A stretch of DNA of 8,082 nucleotides from Deltaproteobacteria bacterium (GTDB lineage: Bacteria > Desulfobacterota > GWC2-55-46 > S146-70 > JAUXIU01): NCBI GenBank assembly GCA_030620895.1, contig JAUXIU010000041.1:1-8082 (forward strand), in the 5' to 3' direction. Shown in pieces: positions 6,950 through 8,082 of the stretch (position 1 is the first letter of the stretch; the number at the start of each line of letters is the position of its first letter). The notes under the pieces are model-generated. The model was not told the DNA's origin. It saw nothing but the letters and a program-made list of their open reading frames with translations, and ran no database searches. Both the position numbers and the translations under genes were made by a program.

Positions 6950-7852
6950 ATGGCAATGGATAGTGATAAAAAACATCTGAGTCAGTTTTTAAATTCTCTC
7001 TCCGTGGAGTACGGCCTCTCAAGGAATACCATAGAGTCATACGAAAGAGATATCAAAAGATATATTGAGTTTATCCACCGGCACAATACTGAGATAAAGA
7101 CTGCATCTTCTGCCTCTATTGTATCTTTCCTTACGATGTTGAGAGACAATGGACTTTCGGCAAGGTCATATACCAGGAGCCTTATGGCCATAAGGCGCCT
7201 TTATAAATTCTTGCAAATGGAAAAACTGATTAAGGCCTCGCCGGCATCATTACTGGATGTACCAAAGTTCTCTAAGAGACTCCCCGAGGTATTGTCTAAC
7301 AATGATGTGGAAAGGTTATTAGATGCTCCGGACACAAAGACATCAATGGGTATGAGGGATACGGCAATGTTAGAAACACTATATGCCACTGGTCTCAGGG
7401 CAACCGAACTTGTCTCAATAAAGCTCAATGACCTTAATCTACAGGTAGGTTATCTTATAGCTTACGGCAAGGGATCGAAAGAGAGGGTTGTTCCACTGGG
7501 TGAAAATGCGATGTTTTCGCTTAAGAGGTATCTCGATACCGCAAGGGGGTCCATACTCAAAAAGAGGGATAGTGAATACCTCTTCACCACTGCAAGGGGA
7601 GGACGGATGACCCGCCAGAACTTCTGGGTTATCTTAAAGACATATGCAAGGAAGATTGGCATTGACACCAGAAAGATCAAGCCTCATGCAATAAGACATT
7701 CCTTTGCAACACATCTCCTGGAAAGGGGTGCAGACCTCAGGTTTGTTCAGGTTCTACTCGGTCATGCAGACATATCCACTACCCAGATATATACACACCT
7801 AAGGTCAGAAAGGCTCAAGGCCCTTCATGAGAGGTATCATCCGAGGGGGTAG
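6950..7852 (+). CDS. xerD: Site-specific tyrosine recombinase XerD (chromosome dimer resolution)
   Basis: Tyrosine recombinase that, with a XerC partner, resolves chromosome dimers at dif during division under FtsK control. An N-terminal SAM-like core-binding domain (about 8-95) precedes the catalytic domain (about 110-295). All catalytic residues are present: R150 (ATGLR), K174 (GKGSKER), H246 and R249 (HAIRH), H272 (GHADIS) and Y281 (QIYTH). The protein ends in HPRG, like the HPRA end of E. coli XerD. From ATG 6950 it has 300 residues. Starting at the second Met (6956) gives 298 residues and puts every catalytic residue at the E. coli XerD number (148, 172, 244, 247, 270, 279). AAGAG at 6941-6945 is also better spaced for 6956 (10 nt against 4), so 6956 may be the true start. 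It lies 8 nt after glnD. XerC is the alternative assignment. Confidence 0.93.
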   Translation: MAMDSDKKHLSQFLNSLSVEYGLSRNTIESYERDIKRYIEFIHRHNTEIKTASSASIVSFLTMLRDNGLSARSYTRSLMAIRRLYKFLQMEKLIKASPASLLDVPKFSKRLPEVLSNNDVERLLDAPDTKTSMGMRDTAMLETLYATGLRATELVSIKLNDLNLQVGYLIAYGKGSKERVVPLGENAMFSLKRYLDTARGSILKKRDSEYLFTTARGGRMTRQNFWVILKTYARKIGIDTRKIKPHAIRHSFATHLLERGADLRFVQVLLGHADISTTQIYTHLRSERLKALHERYHPRG

Positions 7853-7853
7853 T

Positions 7854-7895
7854 TCGAGTTGCGAGTTACGAGTTGCGGGTTGCGGGTTAAGGGTT
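7854..7895 (+). repeat. RCGRGTT heptamer array, downstream copy
   Basis: Six uninterrupted seven-base units start two bases after the xerD stop: TCGAGTT, GCGAGTT, ACGAGTT, GCGGGTT, GCGGGTT and AAGGGTT. This is the same family and orientation as the array at 1-104. Positions 7858-7881 match 81-104 at 21 of 24 bases, and all three differences are A/G. The last three units carry GGG runs spaced exactly seven bases apart. No complementary arm is present, so this is not a hairpin terminator, although it ends in a T5 run. Confidence 0.8.
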
Positions 7896-7902
7896 TTTAA
7901 AA

Positions 7903-7932
7903 TTGACTAATGACAATTGAAAATAATATAAT
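7903..7932 (+). promoter_or_regulatory. Near-consensus sigma70-type promoter for the downstream small gene
   Basis: TTGACT (7903-7908, five of six to TTGACA) and a perfect TATAAT (7927-7932) are separated by 18 nt. Transcription would start near 7939, just before the Shine-Dalgarno sequence, giving a leader of only about 18 nt. A small inverted repeat, AATTG (7901-7905) and CAATT (7914-7918), overlaps the -35 box and could be an operator. The promoter suggests that the last gene is a transcription unit separate from the mutS operon. Confidence 0.6.
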
Positions 7933-7940
7933 TTGCCATA

Positions 7941-7946
7941 AAGGAG
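7941..7946 (+). promoter_or_regulatory. Shine-Dalgarno AAGGAG of the downstream small gene
   Basis: AAGGAG lies 10 nt before ATG 7957 and 22 nt before the next in-frame ATG at 7969, which favours 7957 as the start. It is the only strong ribosome binding site visible before any gene start in the window. Confidence 0.65.
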
Positions 7947-7956
7947 TCAAAACAAT

Positions 7957-8082
7957 ATGGGTAATAATATGAAAAAAGAATATGACTTTTCAAAAGGGGA
8001 AAAAGGGAAATTCTATAAGTCCAGATTAGAATTGAATATCCCTGTTTATCTTGACGCATCGGCCTTTAAATTTGTTGACAAA
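7957..8082 (+). CDS. Small protein, probable antitoxin-like component (3' end outside window)
   Basis: The first 42 codons of an open frame that runs off the window. The N-terminus carries KEYDFSKGEKGKFY followed by LNIPVYLD. From memory, this arrangement occurs at the start of small conserved proteins often annotated as antitoxins or hypothetical proteins: a basic YDFSKG lead followed by a beta-strand-like I-P-V-Y-L segment, as in BrnA- or CopG-like ribbon-helix-helix proteins. I cannot confirm the family from this fragment. It has its own promoter and a good ribosome binding site, as expected for an independent, possibly autoregulated toxin-antitoxin pair whose partner would lie beyond the window. 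It could equally be an unrelated small conserved protein. A start at 7969 is possible but badly spaced from the Shine-Dalgarno sequence. Confidence 0.65.
   Translation, partial: MGNNMKKEYDFSKGEKGKFYKSRLELNIPVYLDASAFKFVDK

Noticed and set aside
7853..7956. Hairpin terminator after xerD
   Set aside because: The GGGTTTTT at 7891-7898 looks terminator-like, but no complementary C-rich arm precedes it; only heptamer repeats are present.

Overview
The window is a compact bacterial chromosome segment carrying a four-gene, same-strand cluster: mutS, a secreted AMIN-domain N-acetylmuramoyl-L-alanine amidase, glnD and a xerD-type recombinase. The start of a fifth, probably separately transcribed small gene follows. 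The genes are tightly packed: mutS and the amidase overlap by 14 nt, the amidase and glnD overlap by 4 nt (ATGA), and glnD and xerD are 8 nt apart, so one polycistronic, translationally coupled operon is likely. The amidase has a Sec-type signal peptide and an AMIN domain, and GlnD is full length, which suggests a Gram-negative, diderm organism. Heavy use of AGG/AGA arginine and ATA isoleucine codons, moderate GC and this gene set would fit Nitrospirota- or Deltaproteobacteria-like lineages, but the taxon cannot be fixed from the sequence.

Layout. Positions 1-325 hold no credible gene. They are a mosaic of degenerate short repeats: a G/T-rich heptamer array of the form RCGRGTT (1-104), a run of YTYARC hexamers (119-142), two GGGACAGTCCC-centred palindromes (150-160 and 303-323), a small hairpin (163-178), and GAGGTTG heptamers followed by the complementary AAACCTC heptamers (198-302). 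Positions 325-476 are AT-rich and hold a plausible sigma70-type promoter (356-385) and a 28-bp inverted repeat in the mutS leader. The four-gene operon occupies 477-7852. A second RCGRGTT heptamer array begins two bases after the xerD stop codon (7854-7895). It is followed by a near-consensus promoter (7903-7932), a Shine-Dalgarno sequence and the first 42 codons of a small gene whose N-terminus resembles antitoxin-type proteins; it runs off the window.

Functionally the operon brings together mismatch repair (MutS), septal peptidoglycan cleavage (amidase), nitrogen-status signalling by PII uridylylation (GlnD) and chromosome dimer resolution (XerD). All four proteins look intact, with their catalytic motifs present. 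They are conserved housekeeping functions and I see no novel enzymatic system. What the genes do not explain is the repeat structure: the same degenerate heptamer family lies on both sides of the operon, in the same orientation, with variation mostly confined to purine-purine changes at two positions.
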